The notes under the pieces were generated by a model. It did no database searches. It had not been told where the DNA came from and was given only the letters and a program-made list of their open reading frames with translations. The translations under genes were made by a program, and so were the position numbers. DNA of 64,000 bases from an uncultured bacterium (GTDB taxonomy: Bacteria; Vulcanimicrobiota; Xenobia; Xenobiales; Xenobiaceae), in the NCBI GenBank assembly GCA_934636825.1, contig CAKUBG010000012.1, positions 1 through 64,000 of the forward strand. Reading direction: 5' to 3'. Of the stretch, positions 16,746 to 25,961 are shown piece by piece. Position 1 is the first letter of the stretch. Each line of letters begins with the position of its first letter.

Positions 16746-17759
16746 TTATTTATCTAACTCGTAGCGAATCGTCTCCTCTTTGCCATTTCTTTCAACTACA
16801 AATTCAAAGGAATTAGCGTTGCGCAAGGTCATATAACCGCGATACATTTCTTCGGCACTGCGCGTGGGAATACCATTAATGGAAAGCATAATGTCGCGAT
16901 CTTGCACACCCATACGAGCCAGCAAATTATTTGCGTCTCTAAAATCTACTCTAGTGCCATAGGGCTGACCGTCTTTTTCTTGAGGAACAACGCGCAATTG
17001 CTTGGCCATCTCGGCAGAATTGTCCAGAGCCTGGCGCACATCGGCCATACTTACTCTGGGCTGCCCGTCGTTACTATCTTCTTTAGTCTCTTCTTTATCT
17101 TGTTCAGCGTTTTCTTTGTCTTCTTCAGCTTTGGGACGTTTTTTGACAATAGGGCCGGAGCTCTTGTCTTCCTGACCATCTGATAAACTTAAGCTATCGG
17201 CCACAAAGAGCAATTCTTCTTCATCATTTTCAAAACGAGCCCAGGCGGAGCCAACCTCGGTCAAAGTATATTTGCCAATATCTTCTCCCTCGGCCACAAT
17301 TTCCACAGTTCCAGGGGCCAATTCCAAAATAGCGGCTCGCGAAGAAGGCGAAATCAGCGTACCTTGCAAAACTGCTTTGCTAATATCACGTTTATCTTCT
17401 TTTTTAGTCTCTTTAGCTTGGCTATCAGGGCCATCAGTCGTACCATTTTCACCAATAACCCTGCTTTTACGTTTTTTCTTGGGAGGCTTGGGCTTTTTCT
17501 CGACAGGCTGACGCAAAGCCGAAGCAATATCTTTAGCTTGAGCGGAAGTTAAATTGACTCGAGAATCACGAGCACTTTTTTCTATTTCGATACTGCTCGG
17601 AGAATCTGTAAAATAAGCGTCCAAAGAAGCGGCGCTGATGTCGGCGCACAGAGCGGCCGAGCCAACAACCAGAGCCCAAGTGAGAAAGCGGCTGTAAGAG
17701 GGACTAAGCATAACTTGGTGGTTTTTGGCAAAAAAAGTTTTATTCCTCTTGCGAAGCAT
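16746..17759 (-). CDS. gspC: GspC-like type II secretion coupling protein
   Basis: About 337 residues with the GspC plan: a short basic N-terminus, one transmembrane helix (FLTWALVVGSAALCADI), a charged Pro/Lys linker, an HR-like domain (VLQGTLISPSSRAAILEL through LLFVADSL), an acidic Lys/Glu-rich stretch, and a C-terminal PDZ-like domain (AKQLRVVPQEKDGQPYGTR, MGVQDRDIMLSINGIPTRS). GspC links the inner-membrane platform to the GspD secretin. The frame is open to a TTG at 17792; ATG codons at 17759 and 17711 are alternatives, and none has a clear ribosome site. It is transcribed divergently from gspL-F, which is unusual; gspC usually heads the same operon. Confidence 0.82.
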   Translation of the reverse strand: MLRKRNKTFFAKNHQVMLSPSYSRFLTWALVVGSAALCADISAASLDAYFTDSPSSIEIEKSARDSRVNLTSAQAKDIASALRQPVEKKPKPPKKKRKSRVIGENGTTDGPDSQAKETKKEDKRDISKAVLQGTLISPSSRAAILELAPGTVEIVAEGEDIGKYTLTEVGSAWARFENDEEELLFVADSLSLSDGQEDKSSGPIVKKRPKAEEDKENAEQDKEETKEDSNDGQPRVSMADVRQALDNSAEMAKQLRVVPQEKDGQPYGTRVDFRDANNLLARMGVQDRDIMLSINGIPTRSAEEMYRGYMTLRNANSFEFVVERNGKEETIRYELDK

Positions 17760-17915
17760 AGTGCACCAGGCTTCTCGGGAAGCTAACTTCAAGTAGAAGG
17801 TTTAGGGGCTTCGGTATAGAAGTTCGAGCAGCTTGTTGTGAAGTTTGGGGCCCAGTGGGTAGGCCGTAAAAGACATAAGCTTTGAGCACACACCCTGTTA
17901 AGTAAGAGTTACACT

Positions 17916-19262
17916 ATGTTCCGCGCAGCGGGTTTAGACTTTGGACATACGGAGACACGTGCAATATCAGTAGGCTTGCTCTGGGGAGCTCCTATCAAGC
18001 TGGATTCGTACACCGGCTTTAAGTCGCCTATTGTCAGTATGCCTTCGGACGAACTGACTATCAGGACACTTAATGTTCCCGATTCCGGCCGCGAAATACA
18101 AGGCAACGTTATTAGAGAAGAGCTGCGCTTGTCTTTGCCTTTCTCTATTGATGAAGCTTCCTGGGATTGGATAGTTAAAGAAGACAGCGCCACAGTTGCT
18201 ATCACTTTAAACTCTCAGTTAGCCGAATTTAAAGAACAGCACAAGCTTCCAGAAGAGTCGATTATCGACGCCGAGCCTTTCGCTTATTTGCGCCTATGTC
18301 ACGAAGCCAAAGTTGACGAAGCACTCGTTTTTGACTTTGGCGCTTCCAAAACGACCGTTTGCGCTATCAAAGAAGGTACGATTTATTGGGTAAAAGTCTC
18401 TTTCCGAGGTGGACGCAGCCTTACCAAAGAGATTTCTCTAGAAAAAAAACTCGGCGATCAAGAAGCCGAAACTCTCAAACTCACCGTAGGCACCGAGGAG
18501 CCAAAGTGCCAACAATGGTTGCAAGATATAGTGGCTACCAGCCTCTTAAGCGCTCCCGTTCCCTTCGATAAAGTTTTTATTTGTGGTGGCGGCGCCCAAA
18601 TGAAAGGCTTGCCTGAGGAATTGTCATCTTTATTAGGACAAGCGGTTGAGCCTATGCCAATGCCTTCAGGTTTAAGTCCCTATACAGACGCCGTGGCCTA
18701 CGGTATGGCTTTAGCCAACAAACCTGGCGTTCCGGGTGTGCAACTCGTTCACATTGTCGAAGAAGAGCCCACTATTCCTTGGAAATACGCTGTCTGGCTG
18801 TTGATATTGTTATCTCTGGCCACCTTAAATTTGGAGATACACAATTATACCGCCAATAAAAGCCTAGATCAGCAAAAGACCGTCTACCAAGAAGCCGCCG
18901 CGCAAGTATTGCCAGATTTAGCTAAGCAAGATCCTGAAGATTATCAGAGCACTTTAAATAAGTTGACCGAAACTAATATAGCCAATAAGCGTTCTTCTCC
19001 AGAATATATTTTGGAACTTATGGCCCAAATGGCTCGTCCTTTAAGCAAACAGCCCAATTTGGAAATTCGGAAAATGGATTTTGCGGCTGAAAAAGAGGTA
19101 CCCACCATGACCTTGCAAGGACAGGCTCGCTCTGTTCAGCAAGTTGAAGAGTTCCGCCAAGGCATTGAAGGTATCTTACAAAAGCCGGAAATTTTAGAAA
19201 ATAAAAAAGGCCGCCAAGACGTGGTTTCATTCTCTATTGAAGGAGAAGTGCCGGCCCCATGA
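17916..19262 (+). CDS. gspL: GspL, type II secretion assembly platform protein
   Basis: 448 residues. The N-terminal 290 form an actin-like PilM/GspL cytoplasmic domain (AAGLDFGHTETRAIS; ALVFDFGASKTTVCAI; VFICGGGAQMKGLP), which in this family docks the GspE ATPase. A single transmembrane helix follows (KYAVWLLILLSLATLNLEI, about 289-307), then a periplasmic ferredoxin-like PilN/GspL domain with a preceding coiled coil. The gene overlaps gspM by four bases (ATGA). It is the first gene of the plus-strand gsp operon; the 123 bases upstream hold the divergent promoters for it and gspC. Confidence 0.88.
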   Translation: MFRAAGLDFGHTETRAISVGLLWGAPIKLDSYTGFKSPIVSMPSDELTIRTLNVPDSGREIQGNVIREELRLSLPFSIDEASWDWIVKEDSATVAITLNSQLAEFKEQHKLPEESIIDAEPFAYLRLCHEAKVDEALVFDFGASKTTVCAIKEGTIYWVKVSFRGGRSLTKEISLEKKLGDQEAETLKLTVGTEEPKCQQWLQDIVATSLLSAPVPFDKVFICGGGAQMKGLPEELSSLLGQAVEPMPMPSGLSPYTDAVAYGMALANKPGVPGVQLVHIVEEEPTIPWKYAVWLLILLSLATLNLEIHNYTANKSLDQQKTVYQEAAAQVLPDLAKQDPEDYQSTLNKLTETNIANKRSSPEYILELMAQMARPLSKQPNLEIRKMDFAAEKEVPTMTLQGQARSVQQVEEFRQGIEGILQKPEILENKKGRQDVVSFSIEGEVPAP

Positions 19263-19711
19263 ACCAGAACGTTTCCAGACAATTACTTTTTATAGTTATT
19301 TTGGTGTTGGCCGCTTTGCTTTGGGCAATATTTTATGCTGTACCGCGTTACAAAGCGATCAGCGCTACCGAAGCTAGAGTTTCCCGCTTGCGTTTGGAGC
19401 GCAAGGGCATAACTCAAGCCATGCAAGACTTCTCCCGCTCCAAAAATTCCAAAGCGGTACCCAATCCCAACACGGCATCTTGGATGAGCACTTCCGTACT
19501 AAAGAACCTTGAGAAAAATGTAGAGAGCAACAATCCCTATAAAAACAGCCAGGGTGTCCAAGTAAAATTGCGCTCTGTCACAGCCGAACAAATTACCGAA
19601 TTGCTCGACTCCATGAGAACTGCCAATGTTATTGTCAAAAGTTTCAGCCTTGACGACAGTGACGGCAACGGTCGTTGGAATTTAGAGTTTATGGTCGAGG
19701 TGCCGTCATGA
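19259..19711 (+). CDS. gspM: GspM, type II secretion inner-membrane protein
   Basis: 150-residue bitopic protein: a hydrophobic segment at about residues 8-28 (LLFIVILVLAALLWAIFYA), a coiled-coil stretch, then a small periplasmic ferredoxin-like domain (QITELLDSMRTANVIVKSFSL near the end). Size, topology and position between gspL and gspN identify it, since sequence conservation in this family is weak. It pairs with GspL in the assembly platform. It overlaps both neighbours by ATGA. Confidence 0.82.
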   Translation: MNQNVSRQLLFIVILVLAALLWAIFYAVPRYKAISATEARVSRLRLERKGITQAMQDFSRSKNSKAVPNPNTASWMSTSVLKNLEKNVESNNPYKNSQGVQVKLRSVTAEQITELLDSMRTANVIVKSFSLDDSDGNGRWNLEFMVEVPS

Positions 19712-20598
19712 AACTTTTAGCCAAAGTGGGTGTCTGGCTGCTTGTTTTTGTTTTGGTCTTGCTAATACGCTTGCCTTACGAAACAATCTTAGGCCGAGTC
19801 ATGGCCTCAACCGAAAAAGCTACCGGTATTGTCATAACTTGGGATGAAATGTCTATGGGCTTTACAGGAGTAAACTTAAATAAACTCTTAGTTACTCTCC
19901 CTACCGGCGGTTATTTTACAGCCGATAAAGCTTTCATAGGCTATTCCTTGAAAGGCTTGAGCGTCAATTTCACTCAATACGATTCAGCTAAAATTTTGGC
20001 TGAAGCCCGCATCCGAAATGCTACCGACTCAAGTTCTACTTCCGCTACACAAGATACGGGAAAGACGGACAATGCCATTCCAGGCACAGCTTCGCTTAGC
20101 CTAAACGCTTCCGAGTTGAACTTTAAGAGTGAAAATTTGGCTTTGGACACCGGTTCCAAAGATTTGAAAGCTGTTCAGTTGAGCGGCCAACTCAATTACA
20201 ACTATTTGTCTTCCAAAGGCAAAGGGACGCTCAATCTTAAGGTACCGTCTTTGAAAGGTTCCTTGCCCGTCGAGTTACACGATTTAGAGATAGGCGCCAA
20301 TATTACCATTGAGCCTTACGAAGCTTCGACTTCCGCCCGCAGCGGCCAGGCCGGTACTTCCGCCGGAAGCCAGACAGCGGAAAAATCCCCCAAGCGCACT
20401 TCTGTAAACAGCAGACTCACTCTTTACAGTCAAGATGTAACTGGTGAAGGACTCGTTTCCTTGCGCTCAACCCCTCAGAGCAACTCGCCCATGCTTAATG
20501 GCGATCTCACTTTCAAAACAAAAATGTTTGGTACGCACAAAGTCAATATTTCCGGTACTTGGGCCAATCCCGAATGGAATCTTGCAGGAGCACGCTAG
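19708..20598 (+). CDS. gspN: GspN-family type II secretion protein
   Basis: 296 residues with one N-terminal transmembrane helix (VGVWLLVFVLVLLIRLPYETI) and a beta-rich periplasmic remainder, including a Ser/Thr-rich spacer around residues 105-125 and another around 210-230. The N-terminal GRVMASTEKATGIVITWDEM resembles GspN proteins of deltaproteobacterial-type systems. GspN is an accessory subunit of unclear function. The start ATG overlaps the gspM stop. gspD begins two bases after its stop. Confidence 0.78.
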   Translation: MKLLAKVGVWLLVFVLVLLIRLPYETILGRVMASTEKATGIVITWDEMSMGFTGVNLNKLLVTLPTGGYFTADKAFIGYSLKGLSVNFTQYDSAKILAEARIRNATDSSSTSATQDTGKTDNAIPGTASLSLNASELNFKSENLALDTGSKDLKAVQLSGQLNYNYLSSKGKGTLNLKVPSLKGSLPVELHDLEIGANITIEPYEASTSARSGQAGTSAGSQTAEKSPKRTSVNSRLTLYSQDVTGEGLVSLRSTPQSNSPMLNGDLTFKTKMFGTHKVNISGTWANPEWNLAGAR

Positions 20599-20600
20599 CA

Positions 20601-23102
20601 GTGAATAAGTTTCGAGTATACATAGTGACAGCTTTGCTGACGGTGCTGGTATCAGTCGCACCGGCCTTTTCAAACGATCCGTCCAAAAACAGCGAAACAG
20701 AGCCGCAAAAGCCTATGCTGAGCAAGACCATAGCAGATTCAATGCGCAACGGCCACATTTTGCTCAACTTTGAAAATATCGACATTCGCGTTCTCTCCCG
20801 AGTAATGAGCGAGTTGACCGGACGCAATATTATTGTGGACGAAAAAGTTAAAGGCAAGTTGACGATTCTGTCTTCGCGGGAAGTCAGCATTCCCGAAGCT
20901 TGGGATATTTTCAAAGCGGCGGTCAACCGTTACGGTTTCACAGTCGTCAATCGTGGCGATCATGTGCAAATCGTGCCCGGCAGTACAGCCAGAAGCATGG
21001 GCTCTTTCATGCCAGCTTTGCAAGCTAACCCTACCGGCGAAGAGTACGTAATGGCCGTCTTGATTATGAGCCAAGGCGATCCCGAAAGTGTCGTCAACGC
21101 TGTTAAACCTTTGTTGTCTGAAAATGGCGTTTTGAGCGCTTATAAAGACGGCTTGGCCGTTTTGGTAGTAGATAAAGCCTCTATCGTCAATCGTATCGGC
21201 CAAATTGTTAAAAGTTTGGATAGTTTAGAGCCTAGCTTGAAAACCGAAGTAGTCTTCCCTAAATATATGGAAGCCGAAAAAGTTGTCGCAGCCATTAAAC
21301 CTCTCTATAACGACAAAGAAACGAAAAAGACCTTTGGCATTGCCGCTTTCGGCCCTTCTAACGGTGTCGTTATCAGCGCCTATCCTAAAGATTTGCGCGA
21401 TGTCAAAAAGATTTTGAAGAAGTTAGATATTCCTATGGCCGCCCCCACCAAAACGGAGCCGGCCCGCTTCTTCGTTTACCACCTTCAGTTCGCTCAAGCT
21501 GAAGATGTAGCCAAAATTCTTTCCGATATGCTTTCCGAGCGTCAAAAAGCCGTTGAAGAGCAGCTCAAAGAGTCCAAGGTACCGGCTACAGAAAATGCCG
21601 TCAAGAATACCAGCAACAATTTCCGCAGTGCTTCCGACGGCGTAACCGGCCCAACCGGAGCCAAAGATAACCCTGCTACTGTGGGCTTTACTTCCTCTAA
21701 AGTTTCGGCCGACAGCGACACCAACTCTCTGGTTCTTTATATATCTCCTTCTGAATATGACGAACTTAAGGCTGTCATTGCCAAATTGGACGCCGAGCGC
21801 AGCCAAGTGCAAATTTCTGCTATCGTAGCCGAAGTTTCACTCAAGAGAGCTGCCGAATTGGGTATAGGTTGGCAAGCCCTCACTTCCGGTGGCGTTATCG
21901 GTTCTTATAAAGGCGGCTTAACTGAAGAAGGCTTACTCAATGTTTTGGCTGGAGGCAACTTCGTAGCCGGCGTAGTGGGAGGCAATACTCGCACCATTAC
22001 GGTCAGCAACCAGAGCGTAGACGTTCCTGAGTTTTTCGCTTACTTATCCGCTCTCAATTCCAGCAACGATTTCAATTTAATTTCTGCTCCTCGCGTACTT
22101 ACCCAAGACAATAAAAAAGCCACTATTAACGTCGGCCAAGTGGTTCCTTTTGCCACCGGAGGCAAGCTTGACGCTTACGGCTCCCCTACCGTTACTTTTG
22201 ACTACCGCGAAGTAGGTATCAAGTTGGAAGTAACTCCTCACATGAGCCGTACCGGCAAGATCCGCATGGAAGTAAAGCAAGAAATTCAAGAAGTCACCGA
22301 GTATCTCGATCAAGAGATGGCCGGCGTCAAGTTCAGCGCCCCTGTGGTTTCCAACCGCAGCGTCGATACTACTGTCACTATTCCCGATGGCAAAACTTTG
22401 CTAATCGGTGGTTTAATTTCTAAGCGCACTTCCGATCAAGTAAAAGGTGTGCCTATTCTCAAAGATCTACCTTTATTAGGCTGGCTCTTCCGCGATAAGA
22501 GTACAGACGATCAAAAGACCAGCATCTTTATTTCTTTAACTCCCAAGATTGTCGATTTGGACGAAACTGTCGACGCCAAAGATAGTGCCATTACTCCCTA
22601 CCTTGACGGCATAGGCGAAGCCGGTGATCAAAATTACGAAAACCGCGATACTTTGCAAACCGTTCCCGAAGTAAAGGCTGCCGACGAGCATTCTTCCGAA
22701 GCTAAAGTCACTAAAGCCGGTGATAAGAAAAATGGCAAGTCTGGCAAAACTTCTTCTGTAGAGAATAAAGACGAAAGCCAAAAGCAATTAGCCGACACTA
22801 ACAAAAATAACCGCAACCGCAAGCTTAGCAAAAAGCAAAGCCGCCGTTATGCCAATGTGGCCAAACGTCGCGTTTTTGACAAAATGGACGCCGATCATGC
22901 CGTTTATAGCAATGTGCAAGATCCTTTGCCTAAGCAAGAGCAATTGCGCACAGCCAGCGCCGAAGTGCCCACCGAAGCGGAAGGGCCTCTCACTCCAGCA
23001 ACGGTAAAAATAACTCCGGCTTCCGGCTCAACGACTGCTCCTTCCGATCTTAAGGAAGGAGAGGTTCTTCCCGCCCCCGTCAGCTTGGAGAATCGTCAAT
23101 AG
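20601..23102 (+). CDS. gspD: GspD secretin with a long lysine-rich C-terminal tail
   Basis: 833-residue outer-membrane secretin. A signal peptide (VNKFRVYIVTALLTVLVSV...) is followed by the N0-N3 domains (LLNFENIDIRVLSRVMSELT in N0; VYHLQFAQAEDVAKILSDML in N3), then the secretin domain (SAPRVLTQDNKKATINVGQV; VTIPDGKTLLIGGLISKR; VPILKDLPLLGWLFRDKS; FISLTPKIVD). After this core, about 180 more residues are low-complexity and Lys/Ser/Glu-rich, and do not resemble a pilotin-binding S-domain. I chose the GTG at 20601 because GGAG lies ten bases upstream and a signal peptide follows at once. It forms the outer-membrane exit pore of the system. Confidence 0.93.
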   Translation: MNKFRVYIVTALLTVLVSVAPAFSNDPSKNSETEPQKPMLSKTIADSMRNGHILLNFENIDIRVLSRVMSELTGRNIIVDEKVKGKLTILSSREVSIPEAWDIFKAAVNRYGFTVVNRGDHVQIVPGSTARSMGSFMPALQANPTGEEYVMAVLIMSQGDPESVVNAVKPLLSENGVLSAYKDGLAVLVVDKASIVNRIGQIVKSLDSLEPSLKTEVVFPKYMEAEKVVAAIKPLYNDKETKKTFGIAAFGPSNGVVISAYPKDLRDVKKILKKLDIPMAAPTKTEPARFFVYHLQFAQAEDVAKILSDMLSERQKAVEEQLKESKVPATENAVKNTSNNFRSASDGVTGPTGAKDNPATVGFTSSKVSADSDTNSLVLYISPSEYDELKAVIAKLDAERSQVQISAIVAEVSLKRAAELGIGWQALTSGGVIGSYKGGLTEEGLLNVLAGGNFVAGVVGGNTRTITVSNQSVDVPEFFAYLSALNSSNDFNLISAPRVLTQDNKKATINVGQVVPFATGGKLDAYGSPTVTFDYREVGIKLEVTPHMSRTGKIRMEVKQEIQEVTEYLDQEMAGVKFSAPVVSNRSVDTTVTIPDGKTLLIGGLISKRTSDQVKGVPILKDLPLLGWLFRDKSTDDQKTSIFISLTPKIVDLDETVDAKDSAITPYLDGIGEAGDQNYENRDTLQTVPEVKAADEHSSEAKVTKAGDKKNGKSGKTSSVENKDESQKQLADTNKNNRNRKLSKKQSRRYANVAKRRVFDKMDADHAVYSNVQDPLPKQEQLRTASAEVPTEAEGPLTPATVKITPASGSTTAPSDLKEGEVLPAPVSLENRQ

Positions 23103-23160
23103 AATAGACTTTATCACAAGTATGCTCTTTAGCATTTTGTTTTGAGCTAGGAGAACTTCT

Positions 23161-24603
23161 GTGCCTTCAATTCCTACCGAGTTTTATCAGCGCCATCATA
23201 TTCTGCCTTTAGAAGAAGAAGAGAGCTTCATTAAGATAGGTATCCATAAAGATACTCCACGCCAGCTCTTTGAAGATATCCGCTTGCTTTTGCATAAAGA
23301 TGTCATTCCTGTAGTCATGAGTGTGGAAGAGCTGGAAAACGGCTTGCGCCGCATGATGGTCGATGAAGAAAACTTAGGCCAAAGCGACGAAGCCGACGAC
23401 ACCAAAGACGTCGATATTAGCCAAGATTTACTGGCTGACGCAGCCGATGCTCCCATAGTGCGCTTACTCAACACTTTGTTCCTTAAAGCCATGGAGACGC
23501 GCACTTCAGACATTCACATCGAGCCTTATGCCGAGCAAACCGTAGTGCGCATGCGTATCGACGGCGTTTTGCATGAAGTGCACAAAATGGCTCGTTCCAG
23601 CCATCCCCAATTGGTAGCTCGCGTCAAAGTAATGTCTAATTTGGACTTAGCCGAAACACGCCATCCTCAAGACGGCCGCTTGCATGTCCACTCCGGTGAT
23701 AGACAGTTAGATGTGCGTGTTTCTATTGTGCCCACTTTGCACGGCGAGCGCGTCGTTATGCGCCTTTTGGAAAAGAACTTGCGCATGCTTAGCCTCAAAC
23801 AATTGGGCCTCAATGAGCATGATCGCCAAGTTGTCACCGATCTAGTCAGCCATCCTTATGGTTTATTTTTAATTACCGGCCCTACCGGTTCAGGTAAGAC
23901 AACTACTCTCTATGCCATTTTAGATATGATCCGCTCCCCGGAGCGCAATATTATTACTATTGAAGATCCTGTAGAATATCAATTGGCCGGTGTAGGTCAA
24001 ATTCAAGTCAATGAAAAAATTGGCATGACTTTTGCCAGCGGTTTGCGCTCAGTCTTGCGTCAAGACCCTGACGTCATTATGGTCGGTGAAATCCGCGACC
24101 CAGAAACGGCCGATATTGCTATTCACGCCGCTTTGACAGGCCACTTGGTGCTCTCTACTTTACACACCAACGATGCCCCCACCGCCGCCACCCGTTTACT
24201 TGATCTGGGCATACCGCCATATTTGTTGTCTTCCTCGCTTTTGGGCGCTATGGCTCAGCGTTTGGTGCGCAACTTGTGTCCACATTGCAAGCAACCTTGC
24301 GATCCCGATCCCAACGATTTATATCGTTTGGGCATTCAGAAAGTGCCTGCCGGATCGCAATTTTATAAACCGGTCGGCTGCCCTCAATGTCACGGTTCCG
24401 GTTACAAAGGCCGCTTAGGCATCTACGAAATTATGAGCGTAGACGAAGACTTGCGCAGCCGAATCGCTCGCTCGGAAGACTCACGTATTTTGGGCAAGGC
24501 GGCCCGCGACAAAGGCATGGCCACCCTTTTAGATGACGCCATTAAGAAAGTGGAATTGGGCTTAACTACCCCGCAAGAAGCGCTGCGGGCCGCCCGCTTA
24601 TAA
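23161..24603 (+). CDS. gspE: GspE, type II secretion ATPase
   Basis: 480-residue hexameric secretion ATPase. Walker A is GPTGSGKTTTLYA, the Asp box is TIEDPVEYQ, Walker B is RQDPDVIMVGEIRD and the His box is LTGHLVLSTLHTND. The C-terminal zinc module is intact (CPHCKQPC and CPQCHGSGYKGRLGIYE). The first 80 residues form the N1E-type domain that contacts GspL. The GTG start has AGGAG seven bases upstream. It drives pseudopilus extension from the cytosolic face. Confidence 0.96.
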   Translation: MPSIPTEFYQRHHILPLEEEESFIKIGIHKDTPRQLFEDIRLLLHKDVIPVVMSVEELENGLRRMMVDEENLGQSDEADDTKDVDISQDLLADAADAPIVRLLNTLFLKAMETRTSDIHIEPYAEQTVVRMRIDGVLHEVHKMARSSHPQLVARVKVMSNLDLAETRHPQDGRLHVHSGDRQLDVRVSIVPTLHGERVVMRLLEKNLRMLSLKQLGLNEHDRQVVTDLVSHPYGLFLITGPTGSGKTTTLYAILDMIRSPERNIITIEDPVEYQLAGVGQIQVNEKIGMTFASGLRSVLRQDPDVIMVGEIRDPETADIAIHAALTGHLVLSTLHTNDAPTAATRLLDLGIPPYLLSSSLLGAMAQRLVRNLCPHCKQPCDPDPNDLYRLGIQKVPAGSQFYKPVGCPQCHGSGYKGRLGIYEIMSVDEDLRSRIARSEDSRILGKAARDKGMATLLDDAIKKVELGLTTPQEALRAARL

Positions 24604-24643
24604 TTTTTCGGAGCAAAACTTAAGGAGAATACGTTAAAGCGCT

Positions 24644-25813
24644 ATGCCTCTTTATTCTTACGAAGGTACCGACAGTAAAGGCAAACAAGTGAAGGGCCTG
24701 GTGGCGGCGGTTTCCCATGCCGTAGCTCACCAAAAGCTTAAAGAGCGCAAAATTTTCCCTACCAAAGTAGAAGAAGACGGCGGAACCAAAGGCGGACAAG
24801 CCGGCGACGACGATTTGGCCTATACAGTGTTGCAATTGTCAGCTTTGCTTAAGTCGGGCATTCCTATGGATGAAGCCCTGGGCTCGTTAGCCGAATCGGC
24901 TGAAAGTGCCAAATTGCGCAAAGCTTTGGCCAGAGTACAAGTGCGTTTGCGCGAAGGTGAAAGCCTATCCAGCAGCCTAACCGAAGACAGTATCTTCCCT
25001 CCTATGTTGGTGCGTATGGTCAGTGCCGGTGAAGAAGCCGGCCAACCTGGCGTTATTTTGGAGCGTTACGCCAACTTCTTACAAGACGAAATAGAACATC
25101 GCCGCGCTTTGCAATCGGCCTTGGCCTATCCCGTAGTGTTAGTTTCACTATCCATAGTGCTCTTAATTGCTTTAGTTATGTTTTTAACCCCTGTAATCCA
25201 AGAGATGTACGACTCTACAGGTAACGAACTTCCCGCCATTACTCAACTGATGATCAATGCGGGCACCTTCTTACGCAGTTGGGGTCCAGCTGTTTTAGGC
25301 GGAGCCATTGTTATTATCTTTTTAGTTTCTCATTCTCTTTCCAATCTGACTAAAGACAAACTCAAAATGAACTTTCCTATTTTGGGACGCATGATCAAAG
25401 CCGGTCTCTTAGCCAGATGGGCTCGCACTTTAGCCTTATTGCAAAGCTCCGGCGTACCTTTGGTGCGCTCTTTGCAAATGAGCCGCGAAGTAGTAGACAA
25501 CGCTGCTTTAGATAAAGAGCTGCGCGGTGTAGAACAAGCCGTCGAACGTGGTGACGGCCTGTCTAATTCACTTTCTCGCATTCAGCTTATTCCGCCACTA
25601 TTGCAACAATTTTTAAGAACGGGCGAAAAAACCGGCAACATGGATGAGATGCTCACTTCGGCTGCCAGCTTCTACGAGCGCGAGCTAGCCCGTCGCCGCC
25701 AAACCATGATCCGCTGGCTGGAGCCATGTCTTATTCTCTTTATGGGTATAGTGGTAGGTATGGTAGTTATTTCTGCCTTGCTTCCGCTCTCACAATTGTC
25801 AGCCCAATTGTAA
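24644..25813 (+). CDS. gspF: GspF, type II secretion inner-membrane platform protein
   Basis: 389-residue polytopic platform protein. It begins MPLYSYEGTDSKGKQVKG, the usual GspF N-terminus. Two T2SSF domains follow, each ending in transmembrane helices (LVSLSIVLLIALVMFLTPVI and ILFMGIVVGMVVISALLPL), with the conserved RTGEKTGNMDEML in the second. GspF contacts GspE and guides pseudopilin assembly. AAGGAG lies some 16 bases upstream of the ATG. It is the last gene of the operon; no gspG, gspH, gspK or prepilin peptidase gene follows. Confidence 0.95.
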   Translation: MPLYSYEGTDSKGKQVKGLVAAVSHAVAHQKLKERKIFPTKVEEDGGTKGGQAGDDDLAYTVLQLSALLKSGIPMDEALGSLAESAESAKLRKALARVQVRLREGESLSSSLTEDSIFPPMLVRMVSAGEEAGQPGVILERYANFLQDEIEHRRALQSALAYPVVLVSLSIVLLIALVMFLTPVIQEMYDSTGNELPAITQLMINAGTFLRSWGPAVLGGAIVIIFLVSHSLSNLTKDKLKMNFPILGRMIKAGLLARWARTLALLQSSGVPLVRSLQMSREVVDNAALDKELRGVEQAVERGDGLSNSLSRIQLIPPLLQQFLRTGEKTGNMDEMLTSAASFYERELARRRQTMIRWLEPCLILFMGIVVGMVVISALLPLSQLSAQL

Positions 25814-25846
25814 AACAACTCAAAAAACCAAATTACACTTATAAGA

Positions 25847-25876
25847 AAGGCCCGCCGGTGTATGTCGGAGGGCCTT
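25847..25876 (+). terminator. Hairpin downstream of gspF
   Basis: AAGGCCC (25847-25853) pairs with GGGCCTT (25870-25876), with further CCG/CGG pairing inside. The T run is poor, so this may act together with the stronger stem at 25901-25941. Confidence 0.45.
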
Positions 25877-25900
25877 ATGCTTTATAGTTGACTAATTATT

Positions 25901-25941
25901 AAAAAAAAAGGCTATTCTGACAGTGCAGAATAGCCTTTTTT
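25901..25941. terminator. Bidirectional terminator between gspF and arcC
   Basis: A perfect 12-bp stem (AAGGCTATTCTG at 25908-25919, complement at 25926-25937) with a 6-base loop. Nine A precede it and six T end it, so it stops both convergent transcripts. Confidence 0.85.
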
Positions 25942-25961
25942 GTCAATTAACGCTTAATAAA

